A stretch of DNA of 64,000 bases. Origin: an uncultured Prevotellaceae bacterium. GTDB lineage: Bacteria > Bacteroidota > Bacteroidia > Bacteroidales > Bacteroidaceae. This document shows positions 44,453 to 53,640 of the stretch, in pieces. The stretch is taken from NCBI GenBank assembly GCA_900319385.1, contig ONOG01000003.1:1-64000 (forward strand), written 5' to 3'. Below the pieces are notes generated by a model, which was not told the origin of the DNA, searched no databases, and saw only the letters and a program-made list of their open reading frames with translations. Both the position numbers and the translations under genes were made by a program. Within the stretch, counting starts at the first letter, position 1; the number at the start of each line of letters is the position of its first letter.

Positions 44453-45892
44453 CTAATAATTAAAACTGAGCGGAGCCGTAGAGCAGGCGTTCGGAGCACG
44501 GATGCGCATGAAGTGGGCCACGGTGGGCGCCACGACGTCCATGGTCACAGGCTCCTGCACTCGTTCTGCTTTCAGACCATAGCCAAAGAAAATCAGCGGG
44601 AACTCCAAATAACTATCGCGGACAAAGCGCGACTGGGCCGTGTCTTCGTTGGACAGCGTCCAGCCTGGATTGACCTGAACGAGGATGTCGCCCGAACACT
44701 TGGGATGGTAGGCATTGCGGATACGGCTGATACCTGGTGTCCATGCCCCTTGTGTGAGCCGTGCCGCTGTATAGACGTCGCGCACACCGCTGTACTGGAA
44801 CAGAAAGTCCTCGCAGGTCTTGAACACCTCGGTCAGGTTCAACTGTTTCTGCTCTATGAGCTTATGGTTCAGGTACAGCTGGTTGCCGTAGTACGACTCG
44901 ACATACTGCCCCTGGCCGTAGATAGCCACGAGGTACATATTGAGCAGGGCTGCACAACGGTTAATCTGTAAATTGCCTGTCGGAATGCGGTAAGCCTGCA
45001 AGTCAGCACTCTCGTTGGGCTCGTAGCCGGTCGAAGTAATGAAGAAGAGGGTCTTGTCGAGCCCCACCTGCTTATCTACCGTCTTGAGCAGGTCGGCAAT
45101 GGCAGCATCGAGGCGCACATACACGTCCTGCAACTCCATCGACTGACCAGTGCGGGTGCTGTAATTGACCGTTGCACTGGCATCGAAACAGACCGTCAGC
45201 AAGTCGGTCGTCTCGTCGATGCCCATGCTTCCATATTCAATCAAGGTCGAAGCAGTGCGGCTCACCCACTCATTCACATTGCCCACGCCTGTGTTCATCA
45301 GCAGGCGTGTGGCAGCTGGTTCCTTGCCATAGTACGACGTACCAGCCCAACTTCCCGTCTGTCGGTTTTGCCACAACGCATAGTCGGCAGCATGACCGGC
45401 AGCCAGTACGGCTGCTTCGCACGAAGGTGCCACGCTATAGACGAGCGCACGTCCGTCGGTCGCCACCTTCAGTTCGTCCCCCAATGTCGAGACGAGCAGA
45501 TGCTGTGGCGACGTCGTTTTCTGTGTATTGACGCCACGCTGCTTGAAGTCATCGACGCAGTGGACAGGACGCAAGGTCTGACGGTCCATCCAGTCTTCGC
45601 CAACAATGCCATGATTATAGGGAACCGTTCCCGTATATAGCGAGGCAATGGCCGATGCCTTGTCCACATCAGCCGAGGCATATTGCGCCGAAGTATATAC
45701 CACCCCATCGCGCATCAGACGTTTCAGCCCGTCCTCGCCACAGAGAGGGAGGAAGGTTTCGAGATAGTCGGTGCGCATCTGGTCGATGGCGATGCCCACC
45801 ACCAGCCGAGGTACGGGCGTGCCGACCTGGGCGCTGAGCACCGAACTCGTCGCCAACACCATCAACAACGATGCTATATACGGTTTCTTCAT
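44453..45892 (-). CDS. Alkaline-phosphatase-superfamily protein (PafA-like), apparently inactive
   Basis: A secreted protein of 479 residues (signal peptide ends VLSAQ) with the fold of PafA/nucleotide pyrophosphatases: VVGIAIDQMRTDYL, ASLYTGTVPYNHGIVG, DVYVRLDAAIADLL. Key catalytic positions are lost. The nucleophile segment, usually T-x-P-G-H, reads ASADVDKAS (about 72-80), the usual metal-binding ADHG reads TSTGY (about 286-290), and the D-x-VGH segment reads DASATVNY (about 237-244). Only Asp37 clearly remains. It probably binds rather than hydrolyses. Its start overlaps the DUF4105 stop by ATGA, so the pair is coupled. It is encoded directly upstream of secA. Confidence 0.82.
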   Translation of the reverse strand: MKKPYIASLLMVLATSSVLSAQVGTPVPRLVVGIAIDQMRTDYLETFLPLCGEDGLKRLMRDGVVYTSAQYASADVDKASAIASLYTGTVPYNHGIVGEDWMDRQTLRPVHCVDDFKQRGVNTQKTTSPQHLLVSTLGDELKVATDGRALVYSVAPSCEAAVLAAGHAADYALWQNRQTGSWAGTSYYGKEPAATRLLMNTGVGNVNEWVSRTASTLIEYGSMGIDETTDLLTVCFDASATVNYSTRTGQSMELQDVYVRLDAAIADLLKTVDKQVGLDKTLFFITSTGYEPNESADLQAYRIPTGNLQINRCAALLNMYLVAIYGQGQYVESYYGNQLYLNHKLIEQKQLNLTEVFKTCEDFLFQYSGVRDVYTAARLTQGAWTPGISRIRNAYHPKCSGDILVQVNPGWTLSNEDTAQSRFVRDSYLEFPLIFFGYGLKAERVQEPVTMDVVAPTVAHFMRIRAPNACSTAPLSFNY

Positions 45893-47133
45893 CTCAATTT
45901 TTGGGAACGCGGACGTCCTCGTCCGCAGAATTTCAGTCTAACGATACATCTCACAAGCAAGCTGAGTACCAAGGGCAAAAGGGCCAGCGGCAAGTGCTGC
46001 AATGGCAGGACAAACAGCAGGAGTGTGAAGAGGATACCTGCCAAATTGACGTATTCCAACCACTTCGTAAGACGTTTCCGTGAGAAAAGCCAACTGCCGA
46101 TGAGCACAAACGCCAGCGGGTTCAGCAACACGATAAGCCAGTTCGTCCCCACAGCAGGATGTTCCGAAAGGAAGAACAAGAAAGCTACCAGCAGTCCTGC
46201 CACTCCCTGCGTCCCCACCAGCACGACGTCGAGCCACCAACTCAGGCGTTGCCGACGCCAGTCGAAATACGTCACCAGGAACGTAAGCACCAGCACGCCG
46301 CACATCAGCTGCATCGGCGTGATGGGCAGACCCTTCGTCTGCTTCAGTTCGCCCTTGGCTTCGTGAATCGTTTCCTCCTTCACCAACGGTTTGACAAGGC
46401 CATTGGGATATTCAATCGTCGCCTGCTTCACCAACAGATGATAGCGCGACGGCACAAACATCTTGTCACGCTGGCTGGCAGGACGGTCCACCTCGCAGCC
46501 CAGCACCAGGTCGATACCAAAACCCACCCACGGCGACTGAGCCGTATAATGATGAATAATGTCGCGCTGCGTCAGTTCTTCAAAGTTCGGCGGATAAGCC
46601 ACCCGCACCTCCTGCATGGCTCGCTGCACGATGTCACGGGCACGAGTCGTACAGTTGTCATAAAGGAAATTGTAGCGGTACATTTTGTTCTCCGGCCGCG
46701 AATTCCAGACAACCAGCGTAAACAGCTGGCGTTTCTCCTCCGGCGTCAGGTTCAGTTCCTGTTCCCACACCGTATGTCCCTCATCCACATAGCGCGACAT
46801 GAAGAAGTCCGTCGGCTCGGCACCGAGCTCGTAGTCCGTCTCTCCCTTCACGAAACGATAGACAAAGTTTTTTGACTGATAGTCGAACAGGCCGTAGTTG
46901 AAAACAAAGTCAAAGCCTTTCAACTGGCTGTTACGCATGTGGATGGCCGTATGGCCGAACAGCGTATAAGGCTCCGTGCCAGGCGAACAGGTAATCAGCG
47001 AGATGAAGATGGGATCTTCGTCCGTCACCTTCGCGCTGTCTGCCATCACCGAATCAGCGGGTTCTCCCTGCGACCACGCACACAAAGAACCTGCCCACAG
47101 CACGAGTGTCAGCAGCCAAAATCTTATTGCCAT
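45889..47133 (-). CDS. DUF4105 integral membrane protein
   Basis: A 414-residue protein with a signal peptide (MAIRFWLLTLVLWAGSLCAWS). The periplasmic N-terminal domain (about 40-270) is of DUF4105 type: LITCSPGTEPYTLFGHTAIH, FNYGLFDYQSKNFVYRF, NFLYDNCTTRARD. The conserved His and Cys suggest a papain-like NlpC-type catalytic site. Four or five C-terminal membrane segments follow (about 280-400). The last residues (CGRGRPRSQKLR) are translated from a palindromic repeat and are unlikely to be ancestral. The ATG at 47133 is preferred over 47163 because it begins the signal peptide. The promoter is at 47161-47192. Confidence 0.85.
   Translation of the reverse strand: MAIRFWLLTLVLWAGSLCAWSQGEPADSVMADSAKVTDEDPIFISLITCSPGTEPYTLFGHTAIHMRNSQLKGFDFVFNYGLFDYQSKNFVYRFVKGETDYELGAEPTDFFMSRYVDEGHTVWEQELNLTPEEKRQLFTLVVWNSRPENKMYRYNFLYDNCTTRARDIVQRAMQEVRVAYPPNFEELTQRDIIHHYTAQSPWVGFGIDLVLGCEVDRPASQRDKMFVPSRYHLLVKQATIEYPNGLVKPLVKEETIHEAKGELKQTKGLPITPMQLMCGVLVLTFLVTYFDWRRQRLSWWLDVVLVGTQGVAGLLVAFLFFLSEHPAVGTNWLIVLLNPLAFVLIGSWLFSRKRLTKWLEYVNLAGILFTLLLFVLPLQHLPLALLPLVLSLLVRCIVRLKFCGRGRPRSQKLR
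45903..45928. repeat. REP-like palindrome read into the end of the DUF4105 gene
   Basis: GCGGAC gtcctc GTCCGC (45909-45926), with an internal GGACGTCC palindrome. In Bacteroidetes such GCGGACGTCCTCGTCCGC units are, to my knowledge, intergenic repeats. Here the unit supplies the last codons of DUF4105. Confidence 0.6.
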
Positions 47134-47160
47134 CGATATACCTATTATATAATAGTGGCG

Positions 47161-47192
47161 CAAAGGTACGAATAAGTGAGCTAAAAACCAAA
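47161..47192 (-). promoter_or_regulatory. Promoter of the DUF4105-secA group
   Basis: On the minus strand: TTTG (47189-47192), a 20-bp spacer, TACCTTTG (47161-47168), 28 bp before the ATG at 47133. A full consensus match. It may drive the co-directional genes as far as secA. Confidence 0.82.
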
Positions 47193-47289
47193 CTTTGGAG
47201 CAGCGAACGCGAAAAACAAAAATATTTTATTTTTTGCTGAGTCAAGACAAAGTTGGCTAAAGACAAACTTGTTTTTAGTTTTTCCGATT

Positions 47290-48114
47290 CTATAGAGCCA
47301 GGCGCAGGCCGCAGGAGCCGCTGCGATGGTTTTCGTCGGTACCCGTTTCGCGGTACGAGACACGGCATCCATAGAAGGAGGTGTCATAAGCGCCGCCACG
47401 AATCACGCGGAAGGTTCCCATGGCCGGACCACTTGGGTTGGTCTGTGATTCACTGGAGTAAGCCCCGTAGAAGTCTTTGCACCATTCCCAGACGTTGCCG
47501 CTCATGTCGTAGATGCCCAGTTCGTTGGGCAGCTTCGTTCCGACTTCGTGCGTCGCACCACCACTACTGGCTTGAAACCACGCCACTTCGTTCACTTTAT
47601 TGCTGCCGCTGAACTTGTGGTCTTGACGCTTCGTGCCACCACGGGCAGCAAATTCCCATTCTGCCTCGGTGGGTAGCCGGAAGGTCTGGCCGGTCAACGC
47701 GTTGAGTTTGGAAATAAAGTCGAGGCAATCGACCCACGAAACCTGCTCGACCGGAAGCCGAGCGCCTTGATGTGCAGAAGGATTCGTGCCCATGACAGCC
47801 TGCCACAGCTCCTGGGTCACTTCCGTTTCCCCAATCCGAAAGCTGCTCAGCGTGACGCTATGGTCAGGTTTCTCTCTGTCTGTCGCATCGCCCAGCAACT
47901 CGTATGTAGCTCCCATCCGGAACGTTCCGCCATCAACAGCAACCATATTGAACGATACGCTGCCCACCGTGAACGTCGTGAGGGTGGATGTATCGGCAGC
48001 AGGGGTGCCTGGATTCGACTCATCGCTGTCACTGCATGACGACATCGTCACACACAGGAATGCAGACAGCATTCCTGCAAACAGCCACATAGGGATAGTT
48101 TTTTTCTCCATCAT
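47290..48114 (-). CDS. SUMF1/formylglycine-generating-enzyme-fold lipoprotein
   Basis: A lipoprotein (VTMSSC lipobox) whose mature part (about 50-274) is a SUMF1-type domain: VDGGTFRMGAT, ITEVTQELW-like GETEVTQELWQAVMG, PVEQVSWVDCLDF, LPTEAEWEFAARGG, NELGIYDMSGNVWEWCKD and a final SCGLRLAL. The active-site Cys pair of true formylglycine enzymes (RGG...C-x4-C) is incomplete. RGGAYDTSFYGCRVSYR keeps one Cys only, so sulfatase activation is unlikely. Such proteins often have structural or carbohydrate-binding roles. It follows the sensor kinase gene by 45 bp. Confidence 0.88.
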   Translation of the reverse strand: MMEKKTIPMWLFAGMLSAFLCVTMSSCSDSDESNPGTPAADTSTLTTFTVGSVSFNMVAVDGGTFRMGATYELLGDATDREKPDHSVTLSSFRIGETEVTQELWQAVMGTNPSAHQGARLPVEQVSWVDCLDFISKLNALTGQTFRLPTEAEWEFAARGGTKRQDHKFSGSNKVNEVAWFQASSGGATHEVGTKLPNELGIYDMSGNVWEWCKDFYGAYSSESQTNPSGPAMGTFRVIRGGAYDTSFYGCRVSYRETGTDENHRSGSCGLRLAL

Positions 48115-48159
48115 TTTCGATTTATCAGTTATAGGTTTCTCTGTCGCTCACGGCTTCGG

Positions 48160-49338
48160 CTATTTAGGCAGCTCGATGCGGAAAGTGGTGCCGTGGCCCA
48201 GTTCGGAGGATTTGACGAAGATCCGACCACGGTGGTACTGCTCGACGATGCGCTTGGCGAGCGAGAGTCCGAGTCCCCAGCCGCGCTCCTTAGTCGTGAA
48301 GCCTGGCTTGAAGACGGATCCAAAATTCGACTTGGCGATGCCTTTGCCGGTGTCATGCACTTCGATGATGGCCTGTGCATCGGTTTCGGAGAGGTGGATA
48401 TCGATGCTGCCGCTGCCCGACATGGCATCGACGGCATTCTTGCAGAGATTCTCGAGCACCCACTCGAACAGACTGGCTACGAGCGGTACGATGACGGGGT
48501 CGGCAGGCAGGTCGGTGGTCATGCGCACCTTGTTCGACGTGCGCCGGTGCATGTAATCGACTACACGCTGAATGATTTCACCCACGTCTTCGGGTTTTGG
48601 CTCGGGGATGGAGCCAATCTTGGAGAATCGTTCGGCGATGCGTTCCAGCCGCTGCACGTCTTTCTCCATTTCGGGCAGGAGCTGGTCGTCGGGGTATGTC
48701 TCGCGCAGTACGGTGGACCACGCCATGAGCGACGAAATGGGTGTGCCGAGCTGGTGTGCAGTCTCTTTCGAGAGTCCGACCCACACCTTATTCTGTTCGG
48801 CTTTCATCGACGAGAAGAGGGCAAAGATGGCTACGACGACAAAGATGATGACGACCGAAAGCTGGATGTAGGGCCAGGCTGCCAGTCGCTTGAGCATGAG
48901 GGATTCGTCGTAGCAGATTTCAATAAACTCGACCTCGCCGCCAACGGGCTGGTCGAAGCTCTGCATGTTGGGGAAGATGCGGATGCTGTTGCCGTCGGCC
49001 TTCATGCGGCGAGCCATACGACTGAGCACGCTGACGCTGTCGTCGGTAGCACTGAACTGGCGGCTGAGGTTGCGGTGGGTTTGCACGTTGCCATCGCGGT
49101 CGAGCACGATGACGGGAATGGTGTTGTTGCCGTTAATCACCTTCAGCACGAGGTTGAGGTCGGTGTATTCATCGGCATCGTTGAGCGAGCGCATGGCTTC
49201 GGCCCACACCTCCATTTTGTTTCGTTCCTCCTGCTGCAGGTCGCGAATCAGATAGTTGGAGGTGAGGAGCGAGGCGATGGCGATGACAACAGCCACCGCC
49301 ACCAGCCAGATCTTCATCGTGCGGATGCGCTCGAACAT
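48160..49338 (-). CDS. Membrane sensor histidine kinase
   Basis: A 392-residue kinase with TM1 at about 10-27, a periplasmic sensor of about 125 residues, TM2 at about 155-176, then a DHp domain with KETAHQLGTPISSLMAW (His195 phospho-acceptor). The ATP-binding domain has WVLENLCKNAVDAM (N box), DTGKGI (G1) and KERGWGLGLSLAKRIV (G2). All catalytic boxes are intact. No response regulator gene is adjacent, so the partner lies elsewhere. It is followed by the SUMF1 lipoprotein gene after 45 bp. Confidence 0.93.
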   Translation of the reverse strand: MFERIRTMKIWLVAVAVVIAIASLLTSNYLIRDLQQEERNKMEVWAEAMRSLNDADEYTDLNLVLKVINGNNTIPVIVLDRDGNVQTHRNLSRQFSATDDSVSVLSRMARRMKADGNSIRIFPNMQSFDQPVGGEVEFIEICYDESLMLKRLAAWPYIQLSVVIIFVVVAIFALFSSMKAEQNKVWVGLSKETAHQLGTPISSLMAWSTVLRETYPDDQLLPEMEKDVQRLERIAERFSKIGSIPEPKPEDVGEIIQRVVDYMHRRTSNKVRMTTDLPADPVIVPLVASLFEWVLENLCKNAVDAMSGSGSIDIHLSETDAQAIIEVHDTGKGIAKSNFGSVFKPGFTTKERGWGLGLSLAKRIVEQYHRGRIFVKSSELGHGTTFRIELPK

Positions 49339-49351
49339 AAGGGAGACAGAA

Positions 49352-49485
49352 AATAAAAATTAAAAATTAAAAATTAAAAGCCTTCCGGTTTTGGACTCTT
49401 CTTTTCTGAGTCCAAAGGGTGGGAGGATGGTGTCTGAGAGACGTTGCCTACCGGCAGGCAAATTTTTAATTTTTAATTTTTAATT
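49352..49485. repeat. Nested hairpin region with AAAAATT heptamer arms
   Basis: Outer arms of tandem AAAAATT (49352-49379) and its complement TTTTTAA (49461-49485) enclose two smaller hairpins: TTGGACTC...GAGTCCAA (about 49391-49415) and TTGCCT...AGGCAA (49444-49461). It lies after the TPR gene and before the kinase gene on the minus strand and may act as terminator. Confidence 0.75.
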
Positions 49486-49490
49486 CTCAT

Positions 49491-50750
49491 TTACTTCGCG
49501 TACTTCTTAAACTGGGCTGCCTTGGCGTTGTTGCCCGTGTTGTTGTAGCAGACGTAGAGCTGATAGCCCCATACGTCGGACTTGTCGGGGAAGTCGGTGC
49601 GGCACTGTTCGAAGTGGCTGATGGCCTTGTCGTACCAAGCCTTGGCTACATCCTTCTTGTTGGCATTGTGCTGGGCCAGCTGTGCGGCACAGGTGGCTGC
49701 ACCGTTCAGGTTGTCGAAGTCGGGATGGAACTCGTAGGCCTTGAGGAATGCGTTGTAGGCCTCCTCGTGCTTTTCCGAGTTGTACAGGGCAACAGCCTTG
49801 AAGTAGTAGGGCCAGTGAGCGTTTTCGTCGGCCTTCAGTGCCTCGTCGCTCTCGATGGCGGCAATCAGTTTGTCGGCATCGGCCACAGCCTTGTCGTAGT
49901 TCTTCTCGACGATTTCCTCCTGAATGAGGCTCATGCCGAAGACGAGCTGCTTGGGGAAGTGCTCTGCAGCATAGTTGAGATACTTCATCTGGTTGGCCTT
50001 GTCCCCCTTGTTCTTGTAGTGGGTGATGAGTTCCTGGCAAGCCAGAGGGCCATTCTCACCTTCGAGCGACTGTTCGAACAGCTTCAGATACTCAGCTTCG
50101 TCACCGCCGGTCGTCTTCAGGGCCGTGGCATAGATGAAGTTGGCGAGCGACTGGTTCTCATCCGTCTTGCGCAGGTCCTTTTCCTTGAAAAGCGGATGGT
50201 CGAAGGTCTCGTTGTAGAGTTTGAGCAGCTCGACGGCATAGGCAGGATCGTCATAGACGAACTGGCTGGCACCGACGATGAGGTTGGCGCGCGGACCCAT
50301 GACAGCCTGCTGTGCAATCATGTGTTCCTTGCTCATTTCCTCTTCCTTGTACGGCAGTTTGCCCTTTTCGTTGGGCACGTGCATCAGCCGTTCGTAGTTC
50401 ATCAGATAGCTGACGATGTCGCGCTGGTTGTTGATAAACTCACGCAGCTGCGTCTTGTCTTCGCCGAACTTGCCACCCGTGCGCTTGAGAATCACGTTCA
50501 TGTCGTGGATTCTCAGACGGGAGGCATAGCGCCATGTGTCGGCCAGATCCTTCGATTCGGGGTTCGTGAGTGCGGGTTCGAGCAGTTCGCGATACTCCTG
50601 AATCATCTCGGGTTTAGCATTGCTGAGGTCGAGTGCCAAGGGCGGGATGGCGTTCTCGATGTACGCTTTCACTTTCTTCACATTTTTCGCCTGGGCGAAG
50701 GCAGATGCAGAGATCGCTGCAAGTGCACAGATGAACAATAATCGTTTCAT
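49491..50750 (-). CDS. Secreted TPR protein downstream of gyrA
   Basis: A 419-residue protein with a signal peptide (MKRLLFICALAAISASAFAQ). It consists of helical tetratricopeptide-like repeats, clearest at about 220-400 (WPYYFKAVALYNSEKHEEAY, AYEFHPDFDNLNGAATCAAQ). TPR arrays bind other proteins, and the partner is unknown. It lies 55 bp after gyrA on the same strand. I recall a TPR gene next to gyrA in other Bacteroidales, suggesting a conserved pair, but no functional link is established here. Confidence 0.85.
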   Translation of the reverse strand: MKRLLFICALAAISASAFAQAKNVKKVKAYIENAIPPLALDLSNAKPEMIQEYRELLEPALTNPESKDLADTWRYASRLRIHDMNVILKRTGGKFGEDKTQLREFINNQRDIVSYLMNYERLMHVPNEKGKLPYKEEEMSKEHMIAQQAVMGPRANLIVGASQFVYDDPAYAVELLKLYNETFDHPLFKEKDLRKTDENQSLANFIYATALKTTGGDEAEYLKLFEQSLEGENGPLACQELITHYKNKGDKANQMKYLNYAAEHFPKQLVFGMSLIQEEIVEKNYDKAVADADKLIAAIESDEALKADENAHWPYYFKAVALYNSEKHEEAYNAFLKAYEFHPDFDNLNGAATCAAQLAQHNANKKDVAKAWYDKAISHFEQCRTDFPDKSDVWGYQLYVCYNNTGNNAKAAQFKKYAK

Positions 50751-50805
50751 AGGAGTTAAAGATTTATTGATTAGTAAATAAAGAGCCTACTGTGTTCATA
50801 CTTTC

Positions 50806-53478
50806 CTATTCATTCGTTGGGACTTTTCCTCCCTCAGAGGCATTGGGCGAGGCTTCTTCCCCAGCTTCGGCGACGTCTGTGGCGACTTCATCTTCCGGCT
50901 CTTCGTGCTCCACGCGGCAGACACTGCTGATCACGTCGTTGCGCTTCTTCAGGTTGATGAGCGAAACGCCCTGGGTGTTGCGACCCTGCACACGCACTTC
51001 GCTCAGTGCGAGACGGATGGTCACACCGCTCTTGTTGATGATCATCAGGTCGTCGTCGTCTGTCACTGCCTTGATGGCGATGAGTTTGCCGGTCTTGTCG
51101 GTCAGGTTGAGCGTCTTCACGCCCTTGCCGCCACGACGGGTGATGCGGTAGTCGCCGAGCAGCGAACGCTTGCCGTAACCCTTTTCGCTCACGACCATGA
51201 TGTCCTGTGCAAAGGGCTGAGCCTCGGTCTGTTCTTCCGTCGGTTCGGTGTCGTCCAGCAGCTCTTCATTCTCGACAGTCTCGACATCGGCAGCATCCAT
51301 CGCAGCCCACTGCTCCTCGCTCAGGGCTTCGTTACACTGCATGACGAGCATGCCCACGGCTTCGTCTTCCTCGTTGTCGAGGCGAATGCCGCGCACACCG
51401 GTGGCTGTGCGGCCCATCAGACGGACGCCGTTCTCGTTGAATCGGATGGCGCGTCCGTTGTGGTTGGCGATGATGATGTCGTCGTTGCCGCTCGTGAGTG
51501 CCACTTCGATCACCTCGTCGCCCTCGACCAGGTTGATGGCGTTCAGACCATTCGAGCGCGGATGTGAGTAGAGTTCGAAGCGAGTCTTCTTCACCGTGCC
51601 TCGGCGCGTGCAGAACATCAGGTTGTGGTGACGCACGAAATCCTGGTCGTTGATGTTCTCAATGCAGATGAAGGCTGTGGCCTTGTCGTCGGAGTCGATG
51701 TTGAGCAGGTTCTGCACGGCACGGCCCTTGAAGGTCTTTCCGCCCTCGGGTATTTCATACACCTTCATCCAGAAGCAGCGTCCCTTCCGCGTGAAGAACA
51801 TCATCGTGTTGTGCGTCGTGGCAGGGTAGATGTGCTCGATGAAGTCGGTGTCGCGGGCGCTGCCTCCCTTCGAGCCCACACCGCCACGGCCCTGTGTGCG
51901 GAATTCCGACAGCGCCGTACGCTTGATGTAGCCCAGGTGGCTGATGGTGATGACCACGGGTTCGTTCGGATAGAAGTCCTCGGGATTAAAGCTTTCGCTC
52001 GCCGTGTAGTCGATAGTCGTCTTGCGGTCGTCGCCCCATTTGGCCTTCACTTCGAGCAGCTCGTCCTTCATCACCTTCTTGCACAGCTCGGGGTCGTTGA
52101 GGATTTGGTCGAGGTAGGCGATGAGTTTCTCCAGCTCCTCATACTCGGCATGCAGTTTGTCCATTTCGAGTCCGGTGAGCTGGCGCAGACGCATCTCGAC
52201 GATGGCGCGTGCCTGCACGTCGTCGAGATCGAAGCGGGCCTTCAGGTTGTCGATAGCCTCCTGCGGTGTCTTGGCGGCACGGATGATGTGCACCACTTCG
52301 TCGATGTTGTCGCAGGCGATGATCAGTCCTTCCAGTATGTGTGCACGTTCCTCTGCCTTGCGCTTGTCGAACTGCGTGCGGCGGATGGTCACGTCGTGAC
52401 GGTGGTCGATGAAGTATTTCACACACTCGCGCAGGTTCAGCAGCTTCGGACGTCCCGAGTTGTTCTTGCCCGCACCGACCAGTGCGATGCAGTTCACGCT
52501 GAACGACGACTGGAGGTCTGTCAGCTTGTAGAGCTTGTTCAGCACCACATTGGCATTGGCCTCGCGCTTGAGGTCGATGACGATGCGCATGCCTTCGCGG
52601 TCCGATTCGTCGTTCACGTTGGCGATGCCTTCCACCTTCTTTTCGTTCGACAGGTCGGCGATTTTCTTAATCAGTTCAGCCTTGTTGACGTTGTACGGAA
52701 TTTCGTGCACGATGATTTTGTCGTGCATGGCGTCGGTCTCGATATCCGTCTTTGAGCGGATGACGATGCGTCCGCGTCCCGTCTCGTAGGCATCCTTCAC
52801 GCCGTCGAGACCGCAGATGATGCCGCCCGTCGGGAAGTCGGGGGCCTTGATGTAGCGCATCAGTTCCTCGACCGTGATGTCGGAGTTGTCGATCATCGCC
52901 ACACAGCCGTCGATCACCTCGCCGAGGTTGTGCGTCGGGATGTTCGTTGCCATACCGACAGCGATACCTGTGGCTCCGTTGACCAGCAGGTTGGGTATGC
53001 GTGTGGGCAGCACCTTCGGTTCCTTCAGGCTGCCGTCGAAGTTATCTTCAAAATCGACCGTCTCCTTATACAGGTCGTCCATCATGGCCTCGCCCAGGCG
53101 AGTGAGGCGTGCCTCGGTGTAACGCATGGCAGCTGCACCGTCGCCATCGACAGAGCCGAAGTTGCCCTGTCCATCGACGAGCGGATAGCGCATGGCCCAG
53201 TCCTGAGCCAGACGTACCAATGCGCCATAGACCGAAGAGTCGCCGTGGGGGTGATACTTACCAAGCACCTCACCCACGATACGTGCGCACTTCTTGTACG
53301 GCTTGTCCTGCGTGTTGCCCAACTCCATCATTCCGTAGAGGATACGGCGGTGTACGGGCTTGAATCCATCTCTCACATCGGGGAGTGCGCGCGCCACGAT
53401 GACCGACATCGAGTAGTCGATATACGACTTGCGCATACTCTCGTTAATGTCAACTTTAATAATTCTGTCTTCAGTCAT
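50806..53478 (-). CDS. gyrA: DNA gyrase subunit A
   Basis: The breakage-reunion subunit of gyrase, 890 residues. The catalytic Tyr is in AAMRYTEARL. The quinolone-determining region reads HPHGDSSVYGALVRLAQDW, with Ser at the position of E. coli Ser83 and Gly at Asp87, so no classical Ser83 resistance change is visible. The C-terminal beta-pinwheel has the GyrA-box-like QGRGGVGSKG and later QGRNTQGVSLINL. An acidic Glu/Asp/Thr-rich insertion (about 735-770, DTEPTEEQTEAQ) is present. Its promoter is at 53609-53640. Confidence 0.98.
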   Translation of the reverse strand: MTEDRIIKVDINESMRKSYIDYSMSVIVARALPDVRDGFKPVHRRILYGMMELGNTQDKPYKKCARIVGEVLGKYHPHGDSSVYGALVRLAQDWAMRYPLVDGQGNFGSVDGDGAAAMRYTEARLTRLGEAMMDDLYKETVDFEDNFDGSLKEPKVLPTRIPNLLVNGATGIAVGMATNIPTHNLGEVIDGCVAMIDNSDITVEELMRYIKAPDFPTGGIICGLDGVKDAYETGRGRIVIRSKTDIETDAMHDKIIVHEIPYNVNKAELIKKIADLSNEKKVEGIANVNDESDREGMRIVIDLKREANANVVLNKLYKLTDLQSSFSVNCIALVGAGKNNSGRPKLLNLRECVKYFIDHRHDVTIRRTQFDKRKAEERAHILEGLIIACDNIDEVVHIIRAAKTPQEAIDNLKARFDLDDVQARAIVEMRLRQLTGLEMDKLHAEYEELEKLIAYLDQILNDPELCKKVMKDELLEVKAKWGDDRKTTIDYTASESFNPEDFYPNEPVVITISHLGYIKRTALSEFRTQGRGGVGSKGGSARDTDFIEHIYPATTHNTMMFFTRKGRCFWMKVYEIPEGGKTFKGRAVQNLLNIDSDDKATAFICIENINDQDFVRHHNLMFCTRRGTVKKTRFELYSHPRSNGLNAINLVEGDEVIEVALTSGNDDIIIANHNGRAIRFNENGVRLMGRTATGVRGIRLDNEEDEAVGMLVMQCNEALSEEQWAAMDAADVETVENEELLDDTEPTEEQTEAQPFAQDIMVVSEKGYGKRSLLGDYRITRRGGKGVKTLNLTDKTGKLIAIKAVTDDDDLMIINKSGVTIRLALSEVRVQGRNTQGVSLINLKKRNDVISSVCRVEHEEPEDEVATDVAEAGEEASPNASEGGKVPTNE

Positions 53479-53608
53479 ATATTATATTATATAAGTATTT
53501 CGCTTCACATTTCAGGGAACGTCCGCTACACTTTTCATGCTTTGGAGTTTGAAATTTTTCACTCTTCACTTTTCACTCTTCACTTTTCCTTTCACGTTCA
53601 TTCCAAGG

Positions 53609-53640
53609 CAAAGTTACGCAAAAACGGGCACACACACAAA
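53609..53640 (-). promoter_or_regulatory. Promoter of gyrA
   Basis: On the minus strand: TTTG (53637-53640), a 20-bp spacer, TAACTTTG (53609-53616). The leader of about 125 nt carries the AAAAGTG repeats. Confidence 0.82.

Noticed and set aside
47290..48114. Functional sulfatase-maturing formylglycine enzyme
   Set aside because: The active-site Cys pair is incomplete and no sulfatase gene is nearby.
52540..53478. Quinolone-resistance change in gyrA
   Set aside because: The critical Ser is present (GDSSVYG). The Gly at the Asp87 position is, to my knowledge, usual in Bacteroidetes.
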